Source: Chinchilla lanigera (lineage: Eukaryota; Chordata; Mammalia; Rodentia; Chinchillidae). From it: 64,000 nucleotides of DNA. The DNA lies in NCBI RefSeq assembly GCF_000276665.1, contig NW_004955405.1:9341078-9405077 (forward strand), written 5' to 3'. Of the stretch, positions 53,580 through 62,744 are shown in pieces; positions within the stretch are counted from its first letter, which is position 1; each line of letters starts with the position of its first letter. Below the pieces are notes generated by a model. It had not been told where the DNA came from. It did not search any database and saw only the letters and a program-made list of their open reading frames with translations. The position numbers were made by a program, and so were the translations under genes.

Positions 53580-53728
53580 TGTCTTTTTGAGACAGGGTCT
53601 CACTATGCAGTTCAGGCTGGCCTTGAGCTCACTTTGTAGCCCAGGCTGGTCTTGAACTCACAACAATCCCCCTGCCTCAGCCTCCCAAGTGCTGGGATTA
53701 CAGGCATGTGCCACTATGCCCAGCTTTG
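53580..53728 (-). mobile_element. B1-like SINE
   Basis: TTTTGAGACAGGGTCTCACT, TTGTAGCCCAGGCTGGTCTT, CAAGTGCTGGGATTACAGGC, TGCCCAGC on the plus strand, with the duplicated GGCTGG segment typical here. Confidence 0.95.
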
Positions 53729-54049
53729 TGAAGATTTTTTTAAAAATTTAATATAATCTAATTTGTTGATTTTGATTGTATTTCTTGGCAATTGGGGTTC
53801 TGTTCAGTAGGTCCTTGCTTATACCTGTATCTTCAAAGGTTTTACCTGTTTTACTTCCCAGCCAATGAAGTGTTCCTGTTTTAACATTTAAATTTTTTAC
53901 TTATTTTGATTTTAGTTTAGTACATGGTGAGATATGGTCTAGGTCAAATCATCTGCAGGTGAATAACCAGTTTTCCAAGCATAATTTATTAAAGAGCCTT
54001 TCTTTCTTCCAGTGTATTTTTTGGGCTTTTTGTCAAAGATTGGATAGCT

Positions 54050-54530
54050 TTTTGGAGACTGGGTTGTACAGGGTTAAGTTGCTGAACACAGGGACCACTG
54101 GCTGTGTTATAAAAGAGCATATACATAGTGCTCTGGAAGTCAAGATAAGCACAGCTGAGGCAGCCAAGTATATGGGCTGTTGACAACCCCTATTCTGCAG
54201 CAATAAAGCTGCCAATCTTAGAGACAAGCAGTTCTCTTAATTGGCAAAATTTACTACTTGGAGAAGTCTTTGAACTGATTCCCAAGGTCTTGCTCAGTTT
54301 TTGGGCTTGCCTCAGTAGCCATTCCTTTGTTTGAAAACCAAATAAATACAGGCCACCCAGAGTTCTTTGTCTCAGCCCCCAGGGAATCTTGAATTCTGTT
54401 AGAGGGTTTTGAGCCCTAAGGTCATTCCATTTGTCTCTTATTTAAGCTGTTCACTGTCCACTCATTTAGGAGATTGGGGCTAGGCCAAGACCCTGATAAT
54501 AGCTGACTGTGCCTAGAGCTGTTTCTGCAT
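54050..54530 (+). mobile_element. LTR-like insert inside L1-I
   Basis: It separates two L1 pieces that are contiguous in other copies. On the plus strand GTTATAAAAGAGC near 54104 is TATA-like and AGCAATAAAGCTGCC near 54200 holds a poly(A) signal about 90 bases on, the layout of an LTR promoter and R region. Ends and family not determined. Confidence 0.45.
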
Positions 54531-54811
54531 CCTCTATTCTGTTCCTTTGATCCACATGTGTTTTTATACAAGTAGCTGCTATTTTTTTTTTTTAATCTCT
54601 ACAGCTTTGTAACATAACTTTAAGGCCAGGATAATAATGCTTCCTGCTTTGCTCTTGTTGCCCATGATTGCTTTTGCTATTCTGGGTCTCTTTTGGTTCT
54701 TTATGAATTTTAGAATTGGTTTCTGTAGCCCTGTGAGGGATGCAGCCGTTTTTCTGATTAGGATTGCTTTAAATCTAACTATCAGCTTTCAAAGTATGGT
54801 CAGTTTTCTTT

Positions 54812-54890
54812 TGGTACTAGGAAACAAACTCACAAGCTTGTACTTGCCAGGCACGTACTGTGCCACTGAGCTATATCCTCAGCCCCAGGA
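54812..54890 (-). mobile_element. ID-like SINE in L1-I
   Basis: GGTACTAGGAAACAAACTCA, TTGCCAGGCACGTACTGTGC, CTGAGCTATATCCTCAGCCC on the plus strand. Confidence 0.9.
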
Positions 54891-55047
54891 TGACCATTCT
54901 GACTATATTGATTCTGCCTATCCAGGAACAGGATATATCTTTTTATTTTCTGATGCCCTCTTCAATCTTCTTTTCCAGAGTACTGCAGTTTTCATTGCAG
55001 AGGTCTTTCATTTCCTTGGTTAGGTGAGTTCCTAAAGATTTATTTAT

Positions 55048-55128
55048 TTTTTTGGTACCAGGAATCAAACTCAGGACCTTGTGCTTGCCAGGCAGATGCT
55101 GTACTGCTGAAGCATCTTCCTAGCCCGA
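55048..55128 (-). mobile_element. ID-like SINE in L1-I
   Basis: GGTACCAGGAATCAAACTCA, TTGCCAGGCAGATGCTGTAC, AAGCATCTTCCTAGCCC on the plus strand. Confidence 0.9.
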
Positions 55129-55433
55129 AGATTTATTTTTTGAAACTAGGGTGAATGGTGTTTTCCTAATTTCTTTCTTAGTGAGTTCATTATTGATGTA
55201 CTGGAATACTACTGATTTTTGTGTGCCGATTTTGTATTCTGCTACACTATTGAATTTAGTTATTAATTCTCAGAGCTTTTTGGTGGAATTTTTGGGATCT
55301 TCTATATAGAGAATCATCTAATTTGTAAATAAGGATAATTTGAGTTCTTCCTTTCATATGTATATCACTTTTATTTTTTCTCTTGTCTGAATTTGCCATG
55401 GCTAATGTTTCAGCTAACACTTTTTTATTTTCT

Positions 55434-55530
55434 CTTTTTTTTTTTTTTTTTCTTCTGGTACCAGGAATCAAACTCATGACCTTGTGCTTGCCAGGCAGGC
55501 ACTGTGCCACTGAGCTAAATCCCCAGCCCC
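55434..55530 (-). mobile_element. ID-like SINE
   Basis: T-run (55434-55451) then GGTACCAGGAATCAAACTCA, TTGCCAGGCAGGCACTGTGC, CTGAGCTAAATCCCCAGCCC. Confidence 0.95.
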
Positions 55531-55537
55531 TTTTCTG

Positions 55538-55682
55538 TCTTTTGAGACAGGATCTCACTATGCAGTTTAGGCTGGTATTGAGTCACTTTGTAACCCAGGC
55601 TGGTCTCAGACTTGCAATGACCCTCCTGCCTCAGCCTCCCAAGTGTTAGGATTACAGGCATGTGCCACCATGCCTGGCTCTC
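55538..55682 (-). mobile_element. B1-like SINE directly after an ID
   Basis: TTTTGAGACAGGATCTCACT, TTGTAACCCAGGCTGGTCTC, TGTTAGGATTACAGGCATGT, TGCCTGGC. It follows the ID with only seven bases between them. Confidence 0.95.
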
Positions 55683-55859
55683 AACTAACACTTAACAATA
55701 GACAAGAGGTCTGTAATAATAATGTGGACACAAAGACAAACAAAATATTGACATACAGTAAATACTAAATGCAACAACCATACAATCATTTACAAAAGAT
55801 AAGAATTCAACTATAATAGTAGAGTCAAATAAATGTGTAAAGATTAGTAAAGCTTAATC

Positions 55860-56135
55860 ATAATACTAGTGAAGATTGAAAAGTTTAGAAAGAGGAAATA
55901 AAAGAAGTAAAATTTGAAAAAGAAAGACAACTAAGATGAGAAGGAGGAGAGAAAAATGAGGTGAAGGATCCTAGTAAGGAGAAAGGGGGGGAAATAATTA
56001 GATAAAAGAAACAGAGAACAATGACTAGAATAAGAAGTAAAAAGAGAAAAATAAAAAAGGAAAAACAAGAAAGAAAGAAAAACCCCAAACTCCCAAAAAC
56101 TGATGAAGAAAAAGAGAAATGAATGAAAAATATTC
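55860..56135. repeat. Purine-rich tract
   Basis: About 270 bases dominated by A and G on the plus strand (GAA, AAAG, GGAGA units) without a regular period. It might be an L1 3' UTR polypurine region or simple low complexity. Confidence 0.6.
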
Positions 56136-56589
56136 ATGTTATTGAATGAGAGGTTTCTTTCTAGAATTTGCCTTATTGGAATCCACCAGATATGGGAGAG
56201 AGAGAGTACATGAATAGTAAGACCAATATTGATTCTCCACTCATATTTTGTGTGTGAAAGCTGGATCCTGTGCTGACTTTCTTCATGAATATATTTGGTC
56301 AATAGTGTCTACCCATGGACTGTAGCCACTCTAGCCACTCTGAGTGTCTGTGTCCCTCTGTGAACCTCAAGTCATGACTTTCTTCTTTACAGCAAGATGG
56401 TTTGTGAGGTACATCCTCTGCTTTGGGTCCCTTCTGTCCACACACTCCAGGTTGTGTCAACTGTACAAGCCAAGGCATATCCTTGATCACACTGGCAGAT
56501 GGGGAAAGCAAGCAGACCACTGATCTCTGTGTTGGATGTAGATGGGGTGGTTGCAAATTCCAGCACAGTGAGGTAGAACCTCCTTGGGT

Positions 56590-56880
56590 TGAGGGACCTG
56601 GACCCACGGCAGGCGGCGACATGGTGAAAAGAAGACACCGGAGACCAGGCTGACGGCACAGATCCACTTTATTGCGGAAGTACCAGGCGTTTTATTGAGC
56701 AGGCTAGAGGCGTGGCAATGGAGGGAGGCTAGGGGCGTGGCTTGGAGGTGGTACTATTGGCGGGGGGGGGCAGTGAGGAAGTAGGAGGGCAGAGCGGGAC
56801 AGCCTAGGTGGGGCAACTCACTTGGTTTGCCGAGGACATGACGAGTCTGAGTTTGTGCAGACTCGCTCCTCCACCACAGC
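56590..56880 (-). mobile_element. LTR-like segment with poly(A) signals, distinct from the adjacent ERV LTR
   Basis: On the minus strand, GCCACGCC boxes are followed by AATAAA twice (in CTCAATAAAACGCC and CGCAATAAAGTGGA; plus 56690s and 56672 area) and by CTGGTCTCCGGTGTCTTC. This is an R-U5 layout. The sequence just after (TGTCGCCGCC...CGTGGGTCC, plus about 56605-56627) faintly resembles a lysine-tRNA primer-binding site. It shares no visible sequence with the LTR pair at 56.9 and 61.5 kb. Confidence 0.5.
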
Positions 56881-56895
56881 CATCAACCAGACCTC

Positions 56896-57256
56896 TGGAC
56901 CCCTTTTTCCCACAGCACAGCTCTTGAAATTTCTGGGTGAAGGATGGTGAAGGATGAAAAATTGAAGACAAGAGCCAGAATGCTGAAAGTGAGGTCAGGT
57001 GGAACCCACTCTCCTGGTGAGACAAAAGGAACTACCCAACTACTGCAGCACCATTTATTTATACACTGGGCAGGTTGATGTCAGGTGAAACTCCTCTGCC
57101 TAACAACTTGTTTACCTGGCTCACTTTGGGCACCCTGTGTTCTCAGGACTGGAACAACTTGTTCACCTGGCTCACCTTGGCTGCTCCATGTCCTCAAGGC
57201 TGGTCTCGCTCTCACCCCACATGTGTGATTGATCTCCAGCTCAGCTGCTCCCCACA
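56896..57256 (-). mobile_element. 3' LTR of class II endogenous retrovirus
   Basis: Minus-strand LTR beginning TGTGGGGAGCAGC at 57256, preceded by a purine tract (AGAAAAGGGGGAG, plus 57257-57272) that fits the polypurine primer site. It has a TATA box in GTATAAATAAATGG (plus 57052-57064) and ends near 56896. It aligns with the 61522-61882 copy through long shared runs such as ACACTGGGCAGGTTGATGTC. Confidence 0.8.
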
Positions 57257-58192
57257 TCTCCCCCTTTTCTGTTTTGTAGTTGCTGGTGACGGTAGTCAAT
57301 TGGAGTTGAAGGAGCTGTGTTTGGAGGACTTTGCAGAAGGCCTTCTTTTTTTGTGAAAGGCTTTTCTTCACACTTCCTCAGGCAATCTTAGCCAAGGTTT
57401 TTCCTGAGAAGGCCTTCTTCTTCTCCAATCCTTTCCATTCTGAGTGAACTTACTCATTTAGGCTAAAGATTCCCAGGCCAAGGATTTCAGGTCCTTGCAT
57501 TTAGCAATTTAACCCTATTCAGCCCATTAACCAATAACATTAGTCAGTTACTAGTATAGCTGGAGATTGTTAGAAGGTGTCAGTGATTTGAGCCTCTTTT
57601 ATAGTTAGCATGTTACTACAGCATTATTTTATACATCTCGTGGTTATACTTTTATGCTGGATATTCAAGACAAACTTAAAGTGAGATGTATATTAATTAA
57701 AATTAATCTCTTGCCTCCTATCAGGGGCATTTAATTCTCCTCAGGATTTACCTTGAAACTAGGTATAGCACCTCTCAGTTCTCCTGTCAGTGTCAGCTGT
57801 CTGGATGAGTCATGGCCATTGCTTGACCAAATTGCTTTCTGTGAAAGCTTGGAAGATTTTTCTCTCCTGGTGACTGTCCTTACCACTGTGGTCCAACAAT
57901 CTCCTTGGTCAGGAGGTCAGGGACTCACCAAGTTATACAATGTCACAGCAGAGGTTCTTTTATGTCCTGGGTCTTTATTTACCTCGAAGGGCCAGGCCCA
58001 AAATATTGGCTGTCCTCCTAGCCCACCTTTCTTTCTAGTTTTTGGTCTCCAAACCTCAGCAGAGAAGGTTAATGACTACATTGTAATGAGAGCAGTGAAC
58101 TTAATATTACAATTTTATCTAAATATCAAGCACCTTGAAATACAAAGTAGAACCACCATTTCCCACCAGCCATGGATGTTTTAGTAGCCGAA

Positions 58193-58338
58193 TCCCTGGA
58201 AAATGTTGTTTTGGTTTTTTTTGTTTTTTGGTTTTGTTTGGTTTTTCTCTGGTACCGGGAACCGAACTCACGACCTTGTACTTGCCAGGCAGGCACTTTG
58301 CCGCTGAGCTAAATCCCCAGCCCTCCCTGGAAAATGTT
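58193..58338 (-). mobile_element. Young ID SINE with perfect target-site duplication, inside the ERV
   Basis: Reverse ID core (58247-58322: GGTACCGGGAACCGAACTCA, CTGAGCTAAATCCCCAGCCC) with A tail read as T-rich 58208-58245. TCCCTGGAAAATGTT at 58193-58207 recurs exactly at 58324-58338. Confidence 0.97.
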
Positions 58339-59349
58339 AACAGACAACAGTTATATAGTTTTGCACAAAAATTGAGGCGAAAAGCCATACATAATATTTG
58401 AGTGTGATAATCATGATGACTTTTTTAATAACACACTTAAATTTCCATTTTGACATAGAACAGTCAAGCTTTTTAGTCAGTCATCTCTATCTAGTACATA
58501 AGAAGCTCTACAATCCCAGTTTTACATTTTGGAAGACCTTATATGTAGAAGTATGAATATATTTAATATATCATGAGGTTAATAACAATCAGTCATCATA
58601 GCCATATGAAAACTTTTGTTTCTTAATTTAGCTTTGCACCAGAGCACCTTTAAATCAGAAAATATTATTGTCTTATTTCTAGAAAACTTAACCTTTTGTT
58701 GATGACCAGTGTAAACATATCACGACAGTATATTTGAGCATCATTTTTGGCATGTCTCCCATAAGGCTACGGAGATCACTGGGGCCTCCCATTAACAAAG
58801 ACTGGATAATTGTTGCCAGGCATCTGCTTCCTTATTCATCAACTGAAGTCCTATTCATTAGTTTCTCCACACCCTAACAGATTTTTGTTGAATTATCTTA
58901 ACAAATTTTTGATGATTTCTGAGAACCCAAGCACAACACTCAACACATTATTTTAAAACAATAAGAGGCTCTCAAATCAGAGTACATAAATAATAATATG
59001 ATTACATTTATACAACCAATTTAACATTATTTTGACCAGCTGGCAACCTGAGTGGAAGCACACCTTTAATTTTGATGACATTTATCTATAAGCTGAATTC
59101 AAAAATGTGAAAAGAAGAAAAACTTGTTGAGCTCAAATGAAACAGCTATTTAGAGATTGGATGAACAGAAAAACAGATACACAGACAATCTGCTTGCAAA
59201 AATCAGAGTGCACTCAAATACATTTTTGGCCAAATTACGGTAACTTTTATAATTTTAGAAGTTTATAAATAGACTAGTCATAATTTTTGTAGGTCAGTTA
59301 GCAGAGATCTTGCAAAAGAAAAATTTGGAAGGAATAAAAACCTTTTATC

Positions 59350-59350
59350 A

Positions 59351-59373
<23 letters not shown>
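59350..59373. repeat. (TA)n microsatellite
   Basis: Twelve TA units followed by a T-run. Confidence 0.92.
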
Positions 59374-59381
<8 letters not shown>

Positions 59382-59552
59382 TAAGAATATTGGCAAATTT
59401 TGTGTCCTTTTCTTTCATGCAGCCTCCTGCCCAATCATCTCCCCACACGCTGTCATTTACTCAGAACTTTTCCCAAATCTGGTTACCTTTTCCTTGGCAT
59501 CCTGGGTGAATTTCTTTAATTGGCCCCAGGTCAGGTCTAGCCCCATTCTAAT

Positions 59553-59879
59553 CTATTGTCTGTGGTGTGGTTTCTGAGGCACTACCACAAAACTGAGCAT
59601 CAGTTTCTTGAAAGTTGGAATGAACTCCTCCTCTATGTCTAGACCATGATACATCTGGACAGCATGCCCTGGTACCCAGAGAGCCCATTCAGCATTCTCT
59701 AGAAAGACACAAGCATACACGTGGCCACACATTAGTATTGTGTGGGGTCCTCTTTCACAAGTTAGTATGAATCTGGAGGAGGGACTGAGATCCAAGCCTC
59801 CACTGTCTTTTGTTGCTTGCCAGAGGTCAGAAACATGCTTGGCAATGGAGTAGGGCTGGGGAGGAATTACAAAAAGCAC
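59553..59879 (-). pseudogene. ERV integrase C-terminal remnant
   Basis: A 108-residue reverse frame whose second half resembles the C-terminal domain of betaretroviral integrases (a GPHTILMCG stretch, then VCVF-like and WVPG motifs). It lies only about 180 bases downstream of the gag knuckles, so the pol gene between them is deleted. No catalytic core is present. Confidence 0.65.
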
Positions 59880-60061
59880 CCTTACTGTTTGGTGGGGTTA
59901 AGGTAGACCCCACTGGAAGTTTCCCAGAACAGGTCAGCCTTCCACATCAGTTTTGGTTCTGATTTGCCCAGTGATATTTTCATCTGCACTTTGGGCAGAT
60001 ACAAGAAGGTTTTGTTGGAGGAGCCAATAGTGGTAGTGTTTCCCCTCCCTGTACCTGCAGT

Positions 60062-60900
60062 TCAATAGTGGCAGTGCTGCTGTATAGCAGAGCAGTTTTT
60101 GGGAAAATATCTCTTACCCCCACAGCTGAAACAAGTGATAGAGCAATTTTGGAAAAGATGTCCCCTGCCCTCACAGCCAAAACAAGTAACCTTGTTCCTT
60201 CCCTTTTCTTTAGACTGTGGATGAACACCCTGAGTGATAGCTGCTGCCAGCACAGCCCCATGAATACATGAGTGGCCAATGTCTGCACAAATTTGAATCA
60301 TTTCAGACAACATAGCTCATTTTTTTGTGAGCTCATAAAGCTTCTTTACACCATTTATTTGCATTTTAAAGACCAATTGTTGAACAATTAACTTACCAGC
60401 CTCTGTGTTGTTGATAATTCCCTCACTGGTCTGCAATAAATGTGCCACAAAATCCTGAAGAGATTCATCAAGACCCTGGCAAATGGAAGTCAGATCAAGT
60501 GATGTTTCACCCTTTGAAGGAAGTTCCCTCCAATCCCTGTGGCAGCTATTTTAATTTCTTCATATGCTTGGAATTCAAAAGTAAGTTGAAGGACCAGGGA
60601 TATAGCTCAATGGCACAAGTGCCTGCCTGGCAAGTGCAAGGTCCTGGGTTCAATCCCCAGTACCAAAAAAAAAAAGTAAGTTGATTATTTGTGGTAGTAA
60701 AGGTGCCTTCTCCAGTTAACATGTCTTTTGTAATGGCTGTATTGTGAGCAGCATTGCAAGTGTATGAGCCACACACAAATTTTTTAAAAACTTTCCTTCC
60801 ACAGTAAATAACCCTCAGAACTAAACATGCTTTAGCCATTCCTTTCCAATCACTAGGGCCCATAACCTGTTGTCCTATGAGCTCTATACAACCCAAGATA
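60062..60900 (-). pseudogene. ERV gag remnant (capsid end and nucleocapsid zinc knuckles)
   Basis: The reverse frame at 60546-60896 carries a broken capsid-like segment with a SINE in it. The frame at 60062-60313 holds two CCHC-type knuckles: the first (60184 to 60143) has C-x2-C-x4-H-x4-C spacing, and the second (60133 to 60092) keeps three Cys but has Tyr where His is expected. Nucleocapsid knuckles package viral RNA. The frames are fragmentary and have no complete product. Confidence 0.75.
60577..60684 (+). mobile_element. Young ID SINE with perfect target-site duplication, inside ERV gag remnant
   Basis: AGGGATATAGCTCAATGGCA, GCAAGTGCAAGGTCCTGGGT, TTCAATCCCCAGTACC and A tail. AAAAGTAAGTTGA at 60577-60589 recurs exactly at 60672-60684. 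Confidence 0.96.
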
Positions 60901-61503
60901 AAAGGGGCTGTGGGGCCAGAATCCTTTATTCTGTAGGGGCTATTTCATAGAATTCTATGAAAGTTGGAAGTCTCAGCCTATGATGTAGTAAAATGTTTCT
61001 GAAATGAGCAAGCAGAAGTGGGTGCTTGTGGCACAGTTAAGGGTATTGGTTTTATTTTGGGAGGCTGTGAAATGTAAGTCACAGTGAAACATTCATCTAG
61101 TGGAGAAAGGTCTTCTTTATCCCCTACAGTCCCTTCCTTATCTGAGCAAAGCTAGAGGGTTCAAGCTCTATGGGGCAGGGGCTGTTGCAGCACTGGCCTT
61201 TTCTTTTTGCTCAGGGCTTAATTTTAAGATAATGCTCTGAGCCAAATCCTCTGTGGCCATCTCAACAGACATACAATCATTGAGCTATTCCCTGATCGAG
61301 GTCCATAAAGCGAAGGTAAATATGGGAATGAATAATACAGCAATCATTTCTGTATATATCTGTTGTTCTTGGGAACCTGTTTACTCTGTGTTTTACGCCT
61401 GATGATAGGATCAATATTGATGATATCAATATACCTCTCTCTGTTTTGTTCACACAACTAGAAGTATTCTCTCACCTGCTGTATGATGAATTTCCTTCTA
61501 CCC

Positions 61504-61521
61504 CAGGTCCCTGTTCAGGCA
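61504..61521 (-). other. Retroviral primer-binding site, decayed (tRNA-Lys3 type)
   Basis: Minus-strand CTGAACAGGGACC next to the 5' LTR matches the conserved part of the tRNA-Lys3 complementary site used by several betaretroviruses. The first bases are altered. Confidence 0.6.
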
Positions 61522-61882
61522 TGAAAATGCCTCATCCATCCTTTCCAGCTCTTGAAATTCCTCGGGGGAGATTCCTGCGGGGAGGATAGTGGAGGATGAA
61601 AAAATGAAGACAAGAGTCAGAATGCAAAAAGCTGAGGTCAAGTGGAGCCCCCTCTCCTGGTGGGAGAAAAGGAACCACCCAATGACTACAGTGCATTTAT
61701 TTATACACTGGGCAGGTTGATGTCAGGTGAAACACCACTGCTCAACAACTTGTTTCTCTGGCTCACCTCAAGCACCCTGTGTTTTGGGGCTGGAACAGCT
61801 TGTTCAACTGGTTATCCTTTGGTGCTCTATGTTCTCAGGAGCCTGCATATGTGCTCGATCTCTAGTTCAGTTGCTCCTCACA
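61522..61882 (-). mobile_element. 5' LTR of class II endogenous retrovirus
   Basis: Same LTR as 56896-57256, starting TGTGAGGAGCAAC at 61882 and ending at 61522, directly before a decayed primer-binding site. The two LTRs are clearly diverged by substitutions and small indels, so the insertion is old. Confidence 0.8.
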
Positions 61883-62740
61883 GGTGGTGGTTTGGAACAA
61901 CTCATAAGACATAATGCTAACAGTCTCCAACCAGCCCCCTCCAGAAGCCATACAAAATGGTCAGGCTTCTAAACTCAGAGGATGGGACTGCTGTGACCTT
62001 AAATGTCTGACCTTAACCTTCTCAAGGAGGTCTATGTCTAGTCTATGCCCTCTCCATGACTGTCTCACATGGCCATTTTCCACCAATACCTCTGGTAGAG
62101 TGATTCTGGAAACTCTGAAGTGTAGTTATTTAGTCTTAATCCATTAACTCCTACCCATATGACTCTTGGTTAAATGCTCTAAATATAGTAGGCTCTGCCC
62201 TAGATTTCTTCTCTAACACTAGCCTGCCATATGGAAGAAGTTACTTTCAGGATAAAACTCCATGCTATTTTTGAAGCTTACAATAGCCATTGGTTTTTCT
62301 TGAGGCTAACACTGCTAACCCAGTGCACTGTTGCTCTCTGGAGCTGTCAATCCTCTCAGGGCTTACCTCGTGTTCTCAGAGATAGGTCTCCCTCCCCAGG
62401 AACTGGGGTTATCTTTCTGGACTGCTTTCTTCTTTTCTCTGTGCTGTGCTGCATTACTGAATCTTTTCTGTAGTTCCTAGTTTTCCTGTCAGCTCTCTCC
62501 CATTTTCCATAGATTACTTCCTTTTTTCTTTGCCAAGTTGTTGTTTTCCAGGTATCTCAATTTTAGGTCCCAGAAAGGCTTAATTTTGCACCAGTCTCCT
62601 CTCTGCCATTTTAAATTCCAGCTGCCATTTTTAATCCCACCTCAAACTTTGAAACATGATTAATGAAATTTCATCTACTGCACTAGATGCTGGGTTTTCC
62701 CAGATAGCTTTGAGTGACCATTCTACACATGCCATAAGTC
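61883..62740. other. No feature recognised
   Basis: Mixed-composition sequence between the ERV and L1-J. No domain, SINE core or tandem repeat that I can support. Confidence 0.5.
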
Positions 62741-62744
62741 AGGT

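Larger units (their letters stand above)
53740..55440 (-). mobile_element. Old LINE-1 (L1-I) ORF2 segment with four later insertions
   Basis: Reverse L1 ORF2 text more diverged than L1-A, in the same order (TTCAAAGGTTTTACCTGTTT near 53834, CCAGTTTTCCAAGCATAATT near 53968, TTGCTTTTGCTATTCTGGGT near 54667, AGTACTGCAGTTTTCATTGC near 54978). It is split by an LTR-like element (about 54050-54530) and ID SINEs at 54812, 55048 and 55440. Confidence 0.85.
57257..61503 (-). mobile_element. Internal region of the class II ERV, extensively deleted
   Basis: Between the LTRs lie, in minus-strand order, gag remnants (about 61.3 to 60.06 kb), an integrase C-terminal piece (59879-59553) and about 2.3 kb without recognisable env. 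Protease, reverse transcriptase and most of integrase are missing. Two ID SINEs interrupt it (58208-58323 and 60590-60671). All frames are broken and nothing can be expressed as a complete protein. Confidence 0.75.

Noticed and set aside
56423..56653. A 76-residue cysteine-rich plus-strand open frame next to the LTR-like segment
   Set aside because: No recognised family, and it overlaps a segment that reads as an LTR on the other strand. Envelope origin was considered but could not be supported.
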